Below are positions 5,769 through 7,484 of a stretch of DNA of 7,484 nucleotides, one piece after another. Origin of the DNA: Bacillota bacterium (GTDB lineage: Bacteria > Bacillota > Clostridia > Tissierellales > Sedimentibacteraceae); NCBI GenBank assembly GCA_029239575.1, contig JARBUP010000143.1, forward strand, positions 1 through 7,484, given 5' to 3'. Positions within the stretch are counted from its first letter, which is position 1; each line of letters starts with the position of its first letter. The translations under genes and the position numbers were made by a program. The notes beneath the pieces are model-generated. The model did not search any database, was not told the origin of the DNA, and worked only from the letters and a program-made list of their open reading frames with translations.

Positions 5769-7484
5769 TTATTTACCGCTTTCTTCAAGAACTACATTTT
5801 TAAGCTTTAATAAAGCAGCTTTAGTTTCCGCAGTTGTTTCACCTAACAATCCAGCAATTTCTTGAGCAACGCGCATTTGTTTTTCTATAACTTTGTCGGC
5901 AGTTTCCAATGTATTTAATTTTAAATTTAATATTTGATTTTTTTTGTTTTCTTCATTAGTGATGTCATTTAATATACTAAAAATAATTTTATTTTTTGGT
6001 AAATAAACAATACTTTGAAGAACTGTTAAACCATAATTTTCAAGTACAAGTTTTTTGCTTAATACACTTTCTTCTGTTTTAAGCACTTGTTTATAATCAT
6101 CATTTGGTAGTAACATTGAAATGTTTCGCCCTTTAATATTTTTGAGTTCAGCCTTAAAAACATGTTCACCAACTGGATTAATATCTAATATGTTTAAATC
6201 TAAATCTAAAATAATTAGGATGTTTGGTGAGTATTGGAAAATTATATTTGAAATTTTTTCAGCTTGGCTTCTCATATAAGGAATACACATTTCAACATAG
6301 GACAAACCTTCTAAAACTGATATAGCCTTGTCCCTGCAAGTTTCATACCCACAGGCACTGCAGTTTAATTCATCATCTTTTGAATACTTACCAATTTTTT
6401 CAAGTATGTCATGAATTTGTTCTTCTGTAAATGGTGGATATTGATATTTTTTGTTTCGGAAATTCCTTATATAGCTTATATTTTTGTCTTCTATATTGTA
6501 ATTTACTGGATTTAGTTTTACGGCTTCCTTTAGTTTAGTTTTTGCATTACAATTTCTTGCAAAAATATTTTTGCTATTTTTTGGAACTGCAGGGCCACCT
6601 AAGCAACCGTATAAACAGCTGTTTGCTTCTATAATAACTTTGCTTATTAGTTTATCTTGCAATGCTTGAAAAACTTCTTTTAAATTATCCGTACCGGATA
6701 CAGAAATAGGAGTTAAATCATTTTTTATTAAAGTACTTTCAATGCCTGATACAATACCATTTTGCATTGGGTATTTTTTACCTATTAAATTTCCTTCAAG
6801 ATCAGGACGGGATTCATCAAAATTTGAAATGTTAATATTATTTAATTCCATCCATTTATCCAATTCTTCAAATGAAATAACTGCATCTATAGTACCTGAT
6901 TTTTGAAAACCAAATGCTTCGCATTTCTTTGATATACAAGGACCTAAGAAAGCAATAAAAACATCATCGCCATAATGTTTTCTTATCATTTTACAATGTG
7001 CAATCATAGGAGAATCTATAGGTATTAAATATTTAATTAAATCTGGATAATATGTTTGTATCATCATGTTTGCAGATGGGCAGCATGATGTAATTGCATT
7101 TTCTATATTATTATTAATAATATATTCTTCATATAATTCGGAAACTTTAACTGCTCCTATGGAAGTTTCTTCAACTATATCCACACCCATATGTTTTAAC
7201 GCAGAAATTAATTTATAAGGTTCATCATAAACACCAATATAAGAAGGTGCTATTGATAAAACTACTTTTTTATTAGATGCAATAGCATCCATTACTTTAT
7301 CTAAATCACTATGAATATTTCTTGCATTTTGTGGACATACTAAAAAACAATTGCCGCAAGCAATGCATTTTTCTTCAACCACCTGTGCTTGATCATTAAT
7401 CATTTTAATAGCTTTCACTGAACAGTTCCTGACACATTTATAACAATTTTTACAGTTTGCTGGATAGAAATCAAGTATTTTCAT
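5769..7484 (-). CDS. Putative sensory [FeFe]-hydrogenase-like protein (2x[4Fe-4S] - H-cluster domain - FeS - PAS), group C type
   Basis: A 571-residue cytoplasmic multidomain iron-sulfur protein. Residues 11-50 hold two [4Fe-4S] motifs (Cys11/14/17/21 and Cys40/43/46/50). Residues 74 to about 325 form the hydrogenase large-subunit C-terminal domain, with the H-cluster motifs TSCCP (132-136), GPCISKKCE (181-189) and ESC-type EANSCLYGCLGGP (286-298). An FeS domain, CSACGYETC plus a distal Cys (Cys375/378/383/400), precedes a PAS domain (about 411-512) and an amphipathic, coiled-coil-like tail (about 515-565). This architecture matches the sensory group C [FeFe] hydrogenases, thought to report H2 or redox state rather than drive bulk H2 turnover. 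Canonical L2 MPC is GPC here and L3 PGGC is LYGC, consistent with low or altered activity. The ATG lies exactly at the window edge and its upstream signals cannot be seen, so a longer N-terminus is not excluded, but MKILDFYPANCKNCYKC is a plausible natural start. It is in an operon with the downstream phosphatase. Confidence 0.88.
   Translation of the reverse strand: MKILDFYPANCKNCYKCVRNCSVKAIKMINDQAQVVEEKCIACGNCFLVCPQNARNIHSDLDKVMDAIASNKKVVLSIAPSYIGVYDEPYKLISALKHMGVDIVEETSIGAVKVSELYEEYIINNNIENAITSCCPSANMMIQTYYPDLIKYLIPIDSPMIAHCKMIRKHYGDDVFIAFLGPCISKKCEAFGFQKSGTIDAVISFEELDKWMELNNINISNFDESRPDLEGNLIGKKYPMQNGIVSGIESTLIKNDLTPISVSGTDNLKEVFQALQDKLISKVIIEANSCLYGCLGGPAVPKNSKNIFARNCNAKTKLKEAVKLNPVNYNIEDKNISYIRNFRNKKYQYPPFTEEQIHDILEKIGKYSKDDELNCSACGYETCRDKAISVLEGLSYVEMCIPYMRSQAEKISNIIFQYSPNILIILDLDLNILDINPVGEHVFKAELKNIKGRNISMLLPNDDYKQVLKTEESVLSKKLVLENYGLTVLQSIVYLPKNKIIFSILNDITNEENKKNQILNLKLNTLETADKVIEKQMRVAQEIAGLLGETTAETKAALLKLKNVVLEESGK

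Noticed and set aside
5768..5788. A longer phosphatase starting at UUG 5788, overlapping the upstream gene
   Set aside because: The added residues (MKKAVNN) have no Shine-Dalgarno support; ATG 5767 directly after the upstream stop gives MEKFLDINYKS and a usual coupled arrangement.
1..7484. CRISPR arrays, tRNA/rRNA genes, prophage or insertion-sequence genes
   Set aside because: No regularly spaced repeats, tRNA-like cloverleaf, rRNA motif, transposase or phage gene was found on either strand by eye.

Overview
The window is AT-rich (about one-third G+C by eye), with tightly packed genes, UUG starts, strong AGGAGG-type ribosome binding sites and proteins typical of strictly anaerobic Bacillota. 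A 3-keto-5-aminohexanoate cleavage enzyme (lysine fermentation), an AbgA-like amidohydrolase, a class II fructose-1,6-bisphosphatase and a PAS-containing [FeFe]-hydrogenase-like protein together suggest an amino-acid-fermenting clostridium-like organism (Clostridia/Tissierellia). That placement is inference; no rRNA or other marker gene is present.

Layout. (1) Positions 1-1169, + strand: an M20-family amidohydrolase most like p-aminobenzoyl-glutamate hydrolase subunit A. It is cut by the left edge and broken by an imperfect 97-bp tandem duplication (269-365 / 366-462) that shifts the frame and creates a stop at 371-373. (2) Positions 1170-1420: a 251-bp intergenic region with a hairpin, a promoter-like sequence and a perfect 17-bp palindrome just before the next start. 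(3) Positions 1421-2359, + strand: a ten-helix EamA/DMT-family transporter. It ends in a strong bidirectional terminator (2361-2413) shared with the convergent kce. (4) Positions 2478-3290, - strand: kce, with a good SigA-type promoter, divergent from (5) glpX at 3511-4488, + strand, which starts at UUG. (6) Positions 4489-4591: a convergent intergenic gap holding a GGGGACTGTCCC-type palindromic repeat. (7) Positions 7484-4592, - strand: a two-gene operon. It encodes a ferredoxin / H-cluster / FeS / PAS protein resembling sensory (group C) [FeFe] hydrogenases, then one base later a SpoIIE/PP2C-type phosphatase with an extra C-terminal region of about 160 residues.

How the genes relate. The first five genes look like separate transcription units: peptide or amide breakdown, small-molecule export, lysine fermentation and gluconeogenesis. 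The last two form the only clear functional module. The likely reading is that an H2- or redox-responsive H-cluster protein passes its state through a PAS domain and coiled coil to a protein phosphatase. The biochemical output is unknown, and the target (probably encoded upstream, outside the window) cannot be seen. The points most worth a second look are the divergence pattern of the 97-bp duplication, the phosphatase's C-terminal extension, the altered H-cluster motifs, and the palindromic elements.
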